DNA of 64,000 nucleotides from Fimbriiglobus ruber (GCF_002197845.1 NZ_NIDE01000002.1:558001-622000); one strand, 5' to 3'. Positions 51,835 through 61,501 are shown, counted from the stretch's first letter. Made by a program: numbers and translations. The notes: generated by a model from the letters alone, not told the origin.

Positions 51835-52230
51835 GTAAAACCTCTGCGGTAACAGGATGGATGAGAATTACCACACGCGACCGGCGGACACTCGTGCCGC
51901 CGGTCCCATCGGCATGATACGATAAGAACACGTCCTGTGTCGATGGTCAATTCAGGCTCAGAACTTTTTCATATCTGTACCGGCCGCTGATCATCAGATG
52001 TGGGCGGACGGACTGCGGGTCATGGAGAAGGTGAAAGCCTTCCGCCGCGGGGACGGGTCAAGTGGAGCGATTGAGCCGGGCCGCGGGCGCGGGCAGCCGG
52101 GGTGGGGCGGACGGCAGGGGGCGCTAGCGGGAGCCATCCTTGACACGTCCCCGCCGCCGTGCCACGATCGCTCGCCAGGTGTTTGCCATCGTCTTCTTCG
52201 TTGACACCGAACACCGAGGGCCGTGTTGCC
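51835..52230. promoter_or_regulatory. Divergent intergenic region
   Basis: No gene is seen. Bases 52125-52230, just upstream of the first gene-A copy, are conserved upstream of the second copy near 54526-54616 (GCCGCCGTGCCACGATCG, then CCGAGGGCCGTG before the ATG). That conservation makes it the likely promoter and leader of the duplicated unit. Confidence 0.45.
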
Positions 52231-52911
52231 ATGTCTCACCCACAGCAGTCTCGGGTAGCCGCGCGGGTCAGCCGCGGTTCGTTGCCCGCGGCCAGGGCGT
52301 GGAACTCTCTGTTCGCGATCTGCCTGGGCCTCGTCGGCTTCTCGGCCGGCGGGATCTCAGCGGCCGGCGATTTGCCCGGCGGCGGGGACAACTTGGCCGC
52401 CAATGTTAAGCAGCTGAAATCGTTGACCAACGGATTGAAGATCGCCCCTTACATTGTCTGCGCGTCGCAATGTCAAAAGTTGGAGAAGGAGAAAGCTTGC
52501 GAGCAACTGGCGAAAATTGCGGGGGCGGCGCAATGTGACGATGGGGAAATTGCCATTGTGTGTCGCTTGCTCTTCACGAACAAACCGACTCAGCAGTTTC
52601 GAAGACCCCGCTTGGGTGAACCACTCTATTATGGCGATACCAATCATGACGACTGGCCTTCGAGCCCATTCGAATTCGTCGACGGCGTTCCCCTGTGCGT
52701 GGTTAGAGCCTACGACTTAGGCGGGGAAGCCGAATCTTCCATTCATTATCTCAAATATTGCCTCGAAAACTGCGACTGGTCGAATCGACGATGTGACAAG
52801 ATCAACCAGAAGGATATCGAAGCCGCTTTAAAGAAGCTGATCGGTTCCAAGAAATGGAAAACGCCGCTGACAGATTACGAGCAGAAGTGTTTGAAATTCC
52901 AGACGGAATAA
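52231..52911 (+). CDS. Gene A copy 1: exported Cys-containing protein
   Basis: 226 residues from ATG 52231. A hydrophobic segment near residues 25-45 (LFAICLGLVGFSAGGISAAG) acts as signal. The mature part carries conserved cysteines: IVCASQCQKLEKEKACEQLA, IVCRLLFTNKP, then YLKYCLENCDWSNRRCDKIN. The spacing of Cys pairs suggests disulfides outside the cytoplasm. No family is recognised. A tandem copy lies at 54617-55294 with about 65% identity, each followed by a gene-B copy. Confidence 0.7.
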   Translation: MSHPQQSRVAARVSRGSLPAARAWNSLFAICLGLVGFSAGGISAAGDLPGGGDNLAANVKQLKSLTNGLKIAPYIVCASQCQKLEKEKACEQLAKIAGAAQCDDGEIAIVCRLLFTNKPTQQFRRPRLGEPLYYGDTNHDDWPSSPFEFVDGVPLCVVRAYDLGGEAESSIHYLKYCLENCDWSNRRCDKINQKDIEAALKKLIGSKKWKTPLTDYEQKCLKFQTE

Positions 52912-52938
52912 GAAGACAGAATCGCAGCGAGAGTAGTC

Positions 52939-53006
52939 GGGTGTGGGGGTGGGTGATGGTCGCTCCGGGGTAGGCCCCGGAGCGACCATCACCCACCCCC
53001 ACACCC
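52939..53006. repeat. Perfect 32-bp hairpin between genes A and B
   Basis: Arms 52939-52970 and 52975-53006 are perfectly complementary (GGGTGTGGGGGTGGGTGATG...) around loop TAGG. It starts 27 bp after gene A's stop and ends 20 bp before gene B's ATG. The second unit has a degenerate form in 55310-55440. It could attenuate transcription between the genes or stabilise gene A's mRNA. Confidence 0.75.
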
Positions 53007-53026
53007 GCGTTACCGGAGTACCCAGG

Positions 53027-54529
53027 ATGGGCTCGTTCCTGCTGGCCGCCCTGGCCGCCAACCTGTTCACCCTGGACGTCCGCGTGCGGGACGCCGTCGA
53101 GGGCGGGCCGGTCGTCCTCGACGCGATGCTCACCTACCACGGCGACGGGTTCGCGTACCTCCGCCAGCCCGATCAGCCGCGCTTCATCGACCCGCTCGTC
53201 CCGCCCACCTGGCCCGCCGGGGCCGCCAAAGAATACGACCGGCGGACCTTTTCCGATCGGTCGACGGTACGGATACTTGAGACAAACGAAGCAATCGTCG
53301 AACGGCTCGACGTCCATAAGTTGTTCTTCGGGGCGATCCCGCCCGGGCCGGCCGAGTTCCGGTTCACCGCCCGGTTCGATGTCTGGCTGGACCGGAGCCA
53401 GACATCGATCCCGGTCGTTGTTCGGCGGACGGTGACCGTCCCGATCCGCTCGTTCACGCCCGCGGTGAGGGACGAACTGGTCGAGGAGATCGCCGAGGAC
53501 ATCGGCCGGGTGTGCGAACTCAAAAATTCCCCGCCGCCGGTCGCTTTTGTCAACCCCATCATCATCAGTCGAAGTTCGACCCGGGGACCGGAGGTCGAGC
53601 GGCTGGTCGCCCGCCTCGTCAACCCGCGCCGCCCTGAATTCGTCCCTCAGGCCCTGACGTTGTACAAGCGCTTGTACCCGAACGTTACCCGCGTGCCGGC
53701 GCTGCGCGAATTCATCCTTCACGACGCCCGCGGAGCCCGGGCGTTGTTCAAACTCGAAGTGCGCGACCTGCTCGAGAATCACCAGCCCGGGCGGGCTCGC
53801 GAAGTGTTCTCCCGATGGCGCGAGCGCGACCTGTCGCCGGGCAGTCGCGACGCCCCCTGGTGGGACACGGTCGGACGCGACCTCGTTGAGAAACCCGGCA
53901 CGGACCCGGGCGGGAACTGGGTCGTCCCTTCGTCGTTCGAGCGGATCGCGCGGGACACCCGGCCGGTACACGCCATGCCGGACGACCTGCTCGATCGCCT
54001 GAAGCGGGTCGACTCCGTTTGGGAGCGGGCGTTCGTGTACGTCACGTTCGGGGAGGTCCGGCTCGGGCGGGCGTGGTGCGACCGGTTCCTGGCCGACCTG
54101 CGGGCGGCCGCCCGCCCGGAACCGCCCGAGACGATGGCCCGGTGGCTGGCCCAACTCGACGCCGACGACTACCTCGAACGGGAGAAGGCGAGCCAGACGT
54201 TCGTGGCCCGCCTCGACGTCTGCCGGGCGTACCTGGAGGCGGCCGAGCAAACCGCCCGGTCGCCCGAGGTGAAGTGGCGGATCAAGGAGCTACTAAAGAA
54301 ACCGGCCGCACCATTTCAGGAAGAGTTCCTGGGGACAATCCAGCGCGACAACTCGCCGGCGGCCGCGCGAGTGGGGATGATCCTGTCCGCGGGAGGCACC
54401 GGGCCGACGGTGGCGGAACGGCTGAAGGCCATCCGCCGGGGGCGCGAGGAAGCGGAGCGCGAACGCGGGCCGGTTCGTGAGGGTAGGCAGCCGGGCGTGT
54501 TCGGAGGCTCCCGCGGTGGGCGCCCTTGA
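53027..54529 (+). CDS. Gene B copy 1: exported protein of unknown family
   Basis: 500 residues from ATG 53027. Signal-like N-terminus (GSFLLAALAANLFTLDVRVR); residues 20-150 look like an immunoglobulin-like beta domain (VVLDAMLTYHGDG, DVHKLFFGAIPPGPAEFRFT). The middle is helical (VPQALTLYKRLYPNVT, FILHDARGARALFKLEV), and the end has WLAQLDADDYLEREKASQTF and SPEVKWRIKELLKK, a small helical module seen at the ends of many planctomycete proteins. A basic, disordered tail follows. Copy 2 is at 55441-56888. Confidence 0.7.
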   Translation: MGSFLLAALAANLFTLDVRVRDAVEGGPVVLDAMLTYHGDGFAYLRQPDQPRFIDPLVPPTWPAGAAKEYDRRTFSDRSTVRILETNEAIVERLDVHKLFFGAIPPGPAEFRFTARFDVWLDRSQTSIPVVVRRTVTVPIRSFTPAVRDELVEEIAEDIGRVCELKNSPPPVAFVNPIIISRSSTRGPEVERLVARLVNPRRPEFVPQALTLYKRLYPNVTRVPALREFILHDARGARALFKLEVRDLLENHQPGRAREVFSRWRERDLSPGSRDAPWWDTVGRDLVEKPGTDPGGNWVVPSSFERIARDTRPVHAMPDDLLDRLKRVDSVWERAFVYVTFGEVRLGRAWCDRFLADLRAAARPEPPETMARWLAQLDADDYLEREKASQTFVARLDVCRAYLEAAEQTARSPEVKWRIKELLKKPAAPFQEEFLGTIQRDNSPAAARVGMILSAGGTGPTVAERLKAIRRGREEAERERGPVREGRQPGVFGGSRGGRP

Positions 54530-54616
54530 CTCGTCTCTGCCGCCGTGCCACGATCGTTCGTCAGGTGTTTGCAATCCACCTTCCCGCCGACACCCGACAC
54601 CGAGGGCCGTGCTGCC

Positions 54617-55294
54617 ATGTCTCATCAGCCTCAGTCTCGGGAAGCCGCGCGGATGAACGGCAGTTCGTCACCCGTGGCCAGGGCGTGGAACCCTCTGTTC
54701 GCGATCTGCCTGGGCCTCGTCGGCTTCTCGGCCGGCGGGATCGCCCCGGCCGGCGATCTGCCCGGCAGCGGGGGCGACCTGGCCGCCAATGTTAAGAAGC
54801 TGAAGATGCCGGGGGTATTGAAGATCGTCCCGTACATTGTCTGCGCGGCGCAATGTCAAAAAATGGGGAAAGAGAAGGCTTGCGAGCAGCTGGCGAAGAT
54901 CGCGAAGACGGTAGAGCGCGACAATGGCGAAATTGCCATTTTGTGTCGCTTACTTTTCACGAACAAGCCGAAGCAACGGTTTCGAGGACCTGGCCTGGGG
55001 GAGCCGGTGTATTATGGCGGCACCAAAGACGGTGACTGGCCCTCAATCCTCTTCGAATTCGTCGACGATGTCCCACTGTGTGTGATTCATGGCTATAACC
55101 TACAGGGGCACCCCGAATCTTCGGCCGATTATCTCAAATACTGTCTCGAAAACTGCGACTGGTCGGAGCGGCAATTCGACGGCATTAACCAGAAGGACAT
55201 CGAAGCCGCTTTCACGAAACTGTGGATTTCCAATAAATGGAAGAAACAACTCACAGAATACGAGCGAAAAGAGTTGAGATTCCAGATTGAGTAA
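54617..55294 (+). CDS. Gene A copy 2: exported Cys-containing protein
   Basis: 225 residues from ATG 54617, a tandem paralogue of 52231-52911. All Cys positions are kept (IVCAAQCQKMGKEKACEQLA, ILCRLLFTNKP, YLKYCLENCDWSER), except the last Cys (Cys in NRRCDK is replaced by F). The sequence upstream of the ATG is conserved for about 90 bp. The same two-gene order follows, so the unit was copied as a block. Confidence 0.7.
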   Translation: MSHQPQSREAARMNGSSSPVARAWNPLFAICLGLVGFSAGGIAPAGDLPGSGGDLAANVKKLKMPGVLKIVPYIVCAAQCQKMGKEKACEQLAKIAKTVERDNGEIAILCRLLFTNKPKQRFRGPGLGEPVYYGGTKDGDWPSILFEFVDDVPLCVIHGYNLQGHPESSADYLKYCLENCDWSERQFDGINQKDIEAAFTKLWISNKWKKQLTEYERKELRFQIE

Positions 55295-55440
55295 GAGGGC
55301 GGGATCACGGTGAGAGGTCGGGTGGCGGCTAGGTCGCGGGGTGGGTGGCGGTCGCTCCGGGGTCGGCCCAGGCCGTGAGCCCCGGGGCAACTCCTACCCA
55401 CCCCCACGCGATTCACCCCCGCATCACCGGAGTACCCAGG

Positions 55441-56888
55441 ATGGGCTCGTTCCTCGCGGCCGCCCTGTTCGCCAACCTGTTTACCCTGGACGTCCGGGTC
55501 TGTGACGCCGTCGAGGGTGGGCCGGTCGTCCTCGACGCCGTCCTCACCTACCACGGCGACCGACCGGTGACCATTCACGGATACATGCGGCCCGTGCGAT
55601 TCGGCGTGCTCGTTCCACCGTCCTGGCCCGCGGGGGCTGCCCACGAATCGATCCAGCCTTTTTTCGGTAACCCCTACGCTCAGAGCCAACTCCAAACCGG
55701 GCAGACGCTCACCGGCCGACTCGACATCCACAAGCTGTTCTTCGGCGCGATTCCGCCCGGCCCGGCCGCGTTCCGGCTGTCGGCCCAGTTCGGCGCAACC
55801 TTCAATCGAGAAGAGAAGGGACACGGTGTTGCTCTCCGGCGGACTGTGACCGTCCCGGTCCGCCCGTTCACGCCTTCGGTGGCGGCCGAGTTGGCGAAGG
55901 AGATGGACGCGGGCATCCGGCGGTTGGACGGGATGGGTAACCCGGGAATGCGGAGGCGTCGCGTAAGCGGGACGACGAAGCCGAACGACTGGCCACCCGG
56001 ATCGTCAACCCGCGTCACCCCGAGTTCGTGCCCCAGGCGCTGGCGATGTTCAAGCTGCCGGAATTGCCCGGCCAATATTGGATGCTGCGGGACTACGTGT
56101 TACAAGACGCCCGCGGGGCCCGGGAGCTGTACGAGTTCGAGGTGGACGGCTTGTTGGCGGGCCGGCCGCACCGACGAGTCAACGATCTGTATTGGGGTTG
56201 GGGCCTGGGTTCCGGCCCGCTCCATTTTGAATTTCATTGGCTGTGGTACTGGGTCGCGAGCGACTGGGGCAGCAAGCCGGCCTACGACCTGGCCGGCAAC
56301 TGGTACGTGCCGCGCACGTTCGAGCATATCGCCACGATGTCCTGCCCGAAACATCCGCTGCCGGACGACCTGCTCGACCGCCTGAAGCGGGTCGAACCGC
56401 TCTGGCACCGGGCGTTCGTGTACGTCCGCTTCACCGAGGCCCGACTCGGGCGGGCGTGGTGCGACCGGTTCCTGGCCGACCTCCGGGCGGCGGTCCGTGT
56501 CGTCCCGGTCGCGACGATGGATCAATGGCTGACTCAACTCGATGCCGAGGATTTCCGCCAGCGCGATCAAGCGAGTCGGAACTTCGCGGCCCACCGAGAC
56601 CAGTGTCGGGCGCACCTGGAAGCGGCCGAACGGAACGCCCGCGCGCCCGAGGTCAGACTGCGGATCACGGAGCTGTTGAAGGTGCCGCCGGCCCCGGCCG
56701 CACCGTTTGAAGAAGAGTTTCTGGAAGCGGTCAAGTATTACGCCCCCGGGTCGGCGGCCGCCCGGGTGAGGGCCATCTTGTGCGACGGGGCGGCCGGGCT
56801 GCCGGCCGTGGAGAAGGCGAAGGCCCTCCGCCGCGAGGACGAGGAAACGGAGCGCGTGTTCCGGACGCTGAGCGCCGGCGGGAAGTGA
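55441..56888 (+). pseudogene. Gene B copy 2, with one frameshift
   Basis: From ATG 55441: GSFLAAALFANLFTLDVRVC, LDIHKLFFGAIPPGPAAFRL, EMDAGIRRLDGMGNPGM. One base is missing near 55970 and the sense goes on in the next frame (ATRIVNPRHPEFVPQALAMF) through WLTQLDAEDFRQRDQASRNF and APEVRLRITELLK to TGA 56886-56888. With the frame restored it would be about 482 residues, matching copy 1 along its length. It may be a sequence error or a recent decay. Confidence 0.65.
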
Positions 56889-57339
56889 TCCCGCGACCGG
56901 CCGGCGCGGAACAGGTGGCCCGGCACGCGGGGGACGGGCACTGAATGCGGATGGGCATGGCAGACCTCGGGCCGTGACACGAAAGACTCGCGTCGTCCGT
57001 TGCCAGGTCGCCTGATTGTCGCGGCCGATAATTTACCCAAGTGGCGTCGGGTTCGCGAGATTTGCGGCGGCCGGAACGGAGGGCGCGCGTCCAAATCCGA
57101 AAGGAATTGGCGGTTCGGTTGGGCGGCGAGGAAAGGGCGCCCCGGGTCGCCCGAGAACGGAACCGTCGATCGCGCACAGGGTCCAATAAGCGTGCTGGCT
57201 ATTGGACGAGATCGCTGTTACGATGTCTCGGCTTCGCGCCCGCCGTGCGGCGATTCCCGGTCGTTCCGGGGTCGTTTCGCCCTCGTCACACGGAACCGGG
57301 GAGTCCATTTATTTATCGCCGTAATTCGGGAGCCGAGTC
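56889..57339. other. Intergenic region, no gene seen
   Basis: About 450 bp between gene B copy 2 and the DUF1559 gene. No frame has coding character and no strong hairpin or repeat was noticed. It should carry the promoter of the DUF1559 gene. Confidence 0.4.
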
Positions 57340-58299
57340 GTGACGCATTCTCCGAACGTCCGCCGCAACGACCGAGCCGGGTTCACGTTGATCGAGTTGC
57401 TGGTGGTCATCGCGATCATCGCGATCTTGATCGGGCTACTTTTACCAGCCGTCCAAAAAGTGCGGGAGGCCGCCGCCCGGACGACCTGCACGAACAACCT
57501 CAAGCAGATGGGCCTCGCGACCCACGCGGCCAACGACGCCTTCGGGTACATGCCCCAACACGGATACCCGTGGCCCAAGAGTAGTACTGCTCTCGTCGCG
57601 AAGTCGAACTTCTGGGCGATCCTGCCCTACTTGGAACAGACGAACCTGTACAACAGTTTGCCAGCGGGCTCCGCTAGTAACGCCTTCAACGGCTCCGGCA
57701 CCCTGGCGTACGTAAAGACGTACATCTGTCCGTCGGATGCCAGCGGCATCACTTCAAACGGGACGGGGGCGGGTTGGAACCTCGCGAGCTACGCGATCAA
57801 TTGCCAGGTGTTTTTCGGCCAGTATCCCAACCTGACCAGCACGTTCACCGACGGTACGTCGAACACGATCATGTACGTCGAGCACATCGCCCTTTGCCCC
57901 AACCCGGGCGGGAACAACACGGCGACCGCCGGGCGGATCGTGTGGCCGGCGACCAACTTGACCACGGGCGACCCCGTCGTTTACTGGACCGGGGAAGCGA
58001 CGGGTACGGTGCCCGGGAACATCGGGGCGAACGGCGGGTTCGCCTCGACCTACCCGACGGCCATGATCCCCGACCCGTCGAACGGCAACGTCTTGAGCTG
58101 GAAGGGTCCGCAGGCGGCCCCGACCCTCGGCGCGAGCGGCAACTGCGACCCGCTCACGGCGAACTCGGGCCACGTCGGCGGCGTCCTCGTGTCCCTCGCC
58201 GACGGCAGCGTCCGGTCGGTTGCGGCGTCCATCTCACTGCGGACGTGGAACGCGGCACTGACCCCCGCTGGCGGGGAAGTCCTCGGGTCCGACTGGTAA
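57340..58299 (+). CDS. DUF1559 pseudopilin-like protein
   Basis: 319 residues from GTG 57340. The prepilin-like motif ([20 protein letters not shown]) and [20 protein letters not shown] give the DUF1559 signature; [17 protein letters not shown] and a C-terminal GEVLGSDW complete it. A lipoprotein gene follows 144 bp downstream on the same strand. The protein is probably inserted in the membrane as a pilin-like subunit. Confidence 0.9.
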   Translation: MTHSPNVRRNDRAGFTLIELLVVIAIIAILIGLLLPAVQKVREAAARTTCTNNLKQMGLATHAANDAFGYMPQHGYPWPKSSTALVAKSNFWAILPYLEQTNLYNSLPAGSASNAFNGSGTLAYVKTYICPSDASGITSNGTGAGWNLASYAINCQVFFGQYPNLTSTFTDGTSNTIMYVEHIALCPNPGGNNTATAGRIVWPATNLTTGDPVVYWTGEATGTVPGNIGANGGFASTYPTAMIPDPSNGNVLSWKGPQAAPTLGASGNCDPLTANSGHVGGVLVSLADGSVRSVAASISLRTWNAALTPAGGEVLGSDW

Positions 58300-58443
58300 C
58301 GCGGCAGGCCCGTGGCTGGTGGGGACTGGTGGGACCGGCGGAACGCCCGCAGGTCCCGCGGGACAAAGTCGCACGACATTTCCTGCCGAACGCCCGACAC
58401 GGCAGATCAAAACCTCTCCCAAAAGAACGAACGGAGTACGCGG

Positions 58444-58863
58444 ATGCGGATGGTCGCGAGTCTGGTTTCGTGCGTCGGCGTCGCATTTCTGGTAACGGGG
58501 TGCGGCGGTCCGCCCACGGGGACGGTCGACGGGCAAGTTACCATTGACGGAAAACCGCTGGACAAGGGCGTCATTTCCTTCGCACCCATCGACGGCAGCG
58601 GCGGCCCCCCGGTCACGGCCAACGTTGAGAACGGTAAATACCGCCTTCAGGCGCAAACCGGGAACAAGCGGGTCATGATCTCGGCCCCGCTCGTGACGGG
58701 CAAGCGTAAAGAATCGACCGCGCCGGACGCGCCGATGGTCGAAATCACGGAGGAACGATTGTCGGAAAAGTACAACGTCCGGTCGGATCTGACCTTCGAG
58801 GTCAAGAGCGGTGGCAACACCAAGGACTGGGCGGTCGAGAGCAAGCCGGGTCGCAAGCAGTAA
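58444..58863 (+). CDS. Small lipoprotein with transthyretin-like fold
   Basis: 139 residues with a lipobox (VAFLVTGCGGPP) and the same fold pattern as 50385-50801: VDGQVTIDGKPLDKGVISFA, then NGKYRLQAQTGNKRVMIS, EKYNVRSDLTFEVKSGG. ATG 58444 has GGAG upstream; ATG 58450 is a possible alternative. Forms the usual pair with the DUF1559 gene before it. Confidence 0.75.
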   Translation: MRMVASLVSCVGVAFLVTGCGGPPTGTVDGQVTIDGKPLDKGVISFAPIDGSGGPPVTANVENGKYRLQAQTGNKRVMISAPLVTGKRKESTAPDAPMVEITEERLSEKYNVRSDLTFEVKSGGNTKDWAVESKPGRKQ

Positions 58864-58880
58864 GAACAGTTAAAAATTAA

Positions 58881-58942
58881 AAGTTAAAAGTTAAAAAAGG
58901 AAAACCAATATTGAGTGTTTGGTTTTCCTTTTTAACTTTTAA
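58881..58942. terminator. Bidirectional A/T-rich terminator between convergent genes
   Basis: Left arm near 58886-58908 (AAAAAAGGAAAACCAA) and right arm near 58919-58940 (TTGGTTTTCCTTTTTAAC) form a hairpin with T-runs on both strands. It follows tandem AAAAGTT repeats (58868-58890). It serves the lipoprotein gene and the amidohydrolase gene that faces it. Confidence 0.7.
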
Positions 58943-59787
58943 CTGCTCATAGCCCGGAATAGCACCCGGGCGTTGTCCGCGAACACTTCGGGATGATATT
59001 CGCTCGGGATGACCGACGCGATGAACTGCCGGTACGGCGCGATCGGGATGAGCGGCCAGTCGGTCCCGAACACGAACCGGTTCGGCCGCTCGGCGTACCG
59101 GAACGCCCGCCGCAGGTTCGCGGCCAGGTCGGCCAGGGTGTCGCGGTACTCGTCGGACGCGAACACCGACGCGTCGCCCACGACGAGCCCGGACAAGTCG
59201 GCCCACACGTTCATGTTCTTGTAAACCACCTGCGCGGCGTCGGCCAGCCACGGGTTGCCGGCGTGGGCGATAACGAACCGCGTCTCCGGGTGGTCGACGG
59301 CCACCTCGTCGATGCCCAGCGGGTGGGCGTACTTCAGCTTCGCGTACGGGGAGTACGTGTCGCCGGCGTGGAACACGACCGGGATTTTGTACCGGGCGGC
59401 CAGCTCGTAGTACCGCCGGTAGTTCGTGTGCGCGGGCTCGTAATGGAGGTACCCGAGGTAGCCCTTGAGCGCGACGACGCGGCCGCGGGCGAGTTCCGCC
59501 TCCACCCGTCGCAGGTGGTCCGGGTCCGCCCCCTTGACGGGGTCGGCCACCCCGATCGGCTTGAGCCCCGGAACTAGGGCGGCGATTTTCAGCGTCTTCT
59601 CGATGCCGAGCGGGTCGTCCGGCGGGGCCGACCACTCGCCCATCGCGAACGCCTGTTCGACGCCCGCGGCCCGCATCTCGGCGGCCACCGCGGCCGCGAC
59701 GGCGTCCGGGGGTAACTTGAGGGTTGGGGCCAGTGACCCGACGCCGGGCAGGTTAGGCGGGACGACGTGAATGTGCGCGTCGATCAT
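58939..59787 (-). CDS. Amidohydrolase (Amidohydro_2 family)
   Basis: 282 residues from ATG 59787. TIM-barrel metal-hydrolase features: IDAHIHVVPPN (HxH near residue 5), VVALKGYLGYLHYEPAH (Lys), IPVVFHAGDTYSPYA (His), RFVIAHAGNPWLADAA (His), and FVFGTDWPLIPIAP (catalytic Asp near 252). The order matches Amidohydro_2 proteins such as decarboxylase-like hydrolases. The substrate is unknown. A longer frame to 59865 adds 26 residues of poor quality. Confidence 0.85.
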   Translation of the reverse strand: MIDAHIHVVPPNLPGVGSLAPTLKLPPDAVAAAVAAEMRAAGVEQAFAMGEWSAPPDDPLGIEKTLKIAALVPGLKPIGVADPVKGADPDHLRRVEAELARGRVVALKGYLGYLHYEPAHTNYRRYYELAARYKIPVVFHAGDTYSPYAKLKYAHPLGIDEVAVDHPETRFVIAHAGNPWLADAAQVVYKNMNVWADLSGLVVGDASVFASDEYRDTLADLAANLRRAFRYAERPNRFVFGTDWPLIPIAPYRQFIASVIPSEYHPEVFADNARVLFRAMSS

Positions 59788-59953
59788 CGCGCGCGAACCC
59801 GAATGAGGTAAGGCGGGACTGCGGAGGCTGAGGTATCCCGGGAATTGTAGGGCCGGATACGTCATCGGGGAGAACCGCCGCCCGCGATGGGGCCGCGACC
59901 GGGCGGACGTCTGCGTTCGTCCGCCCGGTGGTCGGCTCGCCCTGCGTCTGCGA

Positions 59954-60505
59954 TCAGCCCCCGGCGGCTTTGAGGGGCGGCACGGGCGGCGCGGCCGGGG
60001 CCGCGTTCGCCGGCTCCGGGGCCTTGCGGAAGCTGGTCAGGTCGTGCCGGCGGATCACGACCGACGAGCCGTTCGGCCCGCCGCCCATCGTGTACACGCC
60101 GAACTTCCCGGTGGTCATTTCGGCCACGTAGAGGGCGGACTGGCCGTTCGTGATGAACCCGGTGACCATCATGAAGTGGACGTCCTGCCGCGGCTCGACC
60201 TGGAACTCGCCCACCAGGTCGACCTCGGCCCACCCGACGATTTTGCCCTGCGCCTTGTCGATCACCGTGCCGAGCAGTTTGCCCGCCCGGTAGTCGAGTA
60301 CCCAGACGCCGTCCGCCTGGATGCGTGGGCTCAGGGAGACCGCGCCGGTCGCCATCACGTAGTCCTGGAACCGATCGTTCGACGCGGCGCCGACCAGGCG
60401 CGGCTGGCTCAAGTAGAACAGCGTCCCGCTGGCGACCAGGAGCGCGGCGAGCGCGCCCAACCCGGCCCCGGCGGCCAGTCCGGTAAAGTGTTCCCGTACG
60501 TTCAT
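59954..60505 (-). CDS. Membrane-anchored exported protein
   Basis: 183 residues from ATG 60505 with an N-terminal anchor (AGAGLGALAALLVASGTLFY) and a beta-rich exported domain: GAASNDRFQDYVMATGAVSL, GVWVLDYRAGKLLGTVIDKA, VGEFQVEPRQDVHFMMVTGF. A Pro/Ala-rich tail ends the protein. Proteins with FQDYVMATG-type openings occur in planctomycetes and are of unknown function. No neighbour suggests a role. Confidence 0.7.
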   Translation of the reverse strand: MNVREHFTGLAAGAGLGALAALLVASGTLFYLSQPRLVGAASNDRFQDYVMATGAVSLSPRIQADGVWVLDYRAGKLLGTVIDKAQGKIVGWAEVDLVGEFQVEPRQDVHFMMVTGFITNGQSALYVAEMTTGKFGVYTMGGGPNGSSVVIRRHDLTSFRKAPEPANAAPAAPPVPPLKAAGG

Positions 60506-60803
60506 ACCCGGTCCTCCCTGCCCGCGCGGCCCGTCGCGGACCGTCTGTTTCCGTGCGCGTCCCTTCGGCGCGGGACAACATACCTTCTGGGCGGGGCGTG
60601 TCTAGCCGGATTTCCCGTCTCCGCCCCGGCGCGAAGATGCGCGAAGATCGGCGTAAAATTCGTGCCGAGTTTCTTGTACGCGGCCCGGTCCGGGTGATAT
60701 GATGATTTTGGTTTGCAAACCGCGCTGCCGGTGAGGTTACCTTCAACCTCCTCACGTTTGTGATCGGTCGACTCTCTATTTTCACCAATGAGGAGGAAGA
60801 AAC

Positions 60804-61088
60804 ATGTTTGGTCTCGGAATGCAGGAGATTCTCCTGCTGTTGCTTCTGGGCGTTTTGCTGTTCGGCCGCAAGCTCCCGGACATCGGCCGGTCGCTCGGCA
60901 AGACGGTGATCGAGTTCAAGAAGGGCATTAACGGCATGGAAGAGGAACTCAATTCCTCGACCTCCAACACCTCCCGGCCGTCGATCGAGCCGGAGCCGGT
61001 TCGCCCGCCCCAGCGCGTCACGACGCAAGCCCCCCGCTTCGAAGATGCCGCGTCCAGCCCATCCAGCAATCTGCCGCCGAAGGTGTGA
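60804..61088 (+). CDS. tatA: Twin-arginine translocase subunit TatA/TatE
   Basis: 94 residues. Short N-terminal membrane helix (GLGMQEILLLLLLGVLLFG), hinge GRKLPDIGRSLG and amphipathic helix KTVIEFKKGINGMEEEL, then a disordered Pro/Ser-rich tail: the full TatA plan. GAGGAGGAAG lies before the ATG at a good distance. TatA forms the Tat pore that exports folded proteins; DUF1552 at 8628 has a Tat-like signal. No tatB or tatC is adjacent. Confidence 0.92.
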   Translation: MFGLGMQEILLLLLLGVLLFGRKLPDIGRSLGKTVIEFKKGINGMEEELNSSTSNTSRPSIEPEPVRPPQRVTTQAPRFEDAASSPSSNLPPKV

Positions 61089-61153
61089 ACCTTGACCCGT
61101 CGGCGGGTATCTGATAATAAACTCATCCCGGTCGTTCAGCGGCCGGGAACCAC

Positions 61154-61226
61154 GGGCGATTAACTCAGCGGCTAGAGTGCGTTCTTCACACGGACGAAGT
61201 CACAGGTTCAAATCCTGTATCGCCCA
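61154..61226 (+). tRNA. tRNA-Val (anticodon CAC)
   Basis: 73 nt that fold as a standard tRNA: acceptor GGGCGAT/ATCGCCC with discriminator A, D-arm ACTC/GAGT, anticodon stem CGTTC/GGACG with loop TTCACAC (anticodon CAC, U33 present), variable AAGTC, and T-arm ACAGG/CCTGT with loop TTCAAAT. No encoded CCA (CCCACTCT follows). Downstream DNA looks foreign, so this is a probable integration site. Confidence 0.9.
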
Positions 61227-61256
61227 CTCTAAAGCCTTATAAGACAAGCACTTAGG

Positions 61257-61318
61257 ATGGGATAAAAAGCGGGATAATTGATGGGATAAATCGAGGGATA
61301 AAAAATGGGATAAATCGG
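61257..61318 (+). repeat. Five iteron-like GGGATAA repeats
   Basis: Five copies of GGGATAA(A/T) occur every 12-14 bp just after the tRNA, for example ATGGGATAAAAAGCGGGATA, TGATGGGATAAATCG, and GAGGGATAAAAAATGGG. They may be binding sites for an integrase/excisionase or a replication protein. No gene is visible between 61227 and 61501. Confidence 0.55.
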
Positions 61319-61501
61319 GGCGACGACCTCGATTTGTCCCGCCCTTGCCATGCCAGTGGACACACGTTCAGTATTCGGATCGGTTCGTTAATACGTAGGA
61401 TTCGGGCAGCTCAAAGCGAGCTACCCGAATCCTTTTTTTTTTGGAATTCGCTAAACGATCGCCAAAACGCCTGATAGTATTACGATTAGGCGAATCACAG
61501 A

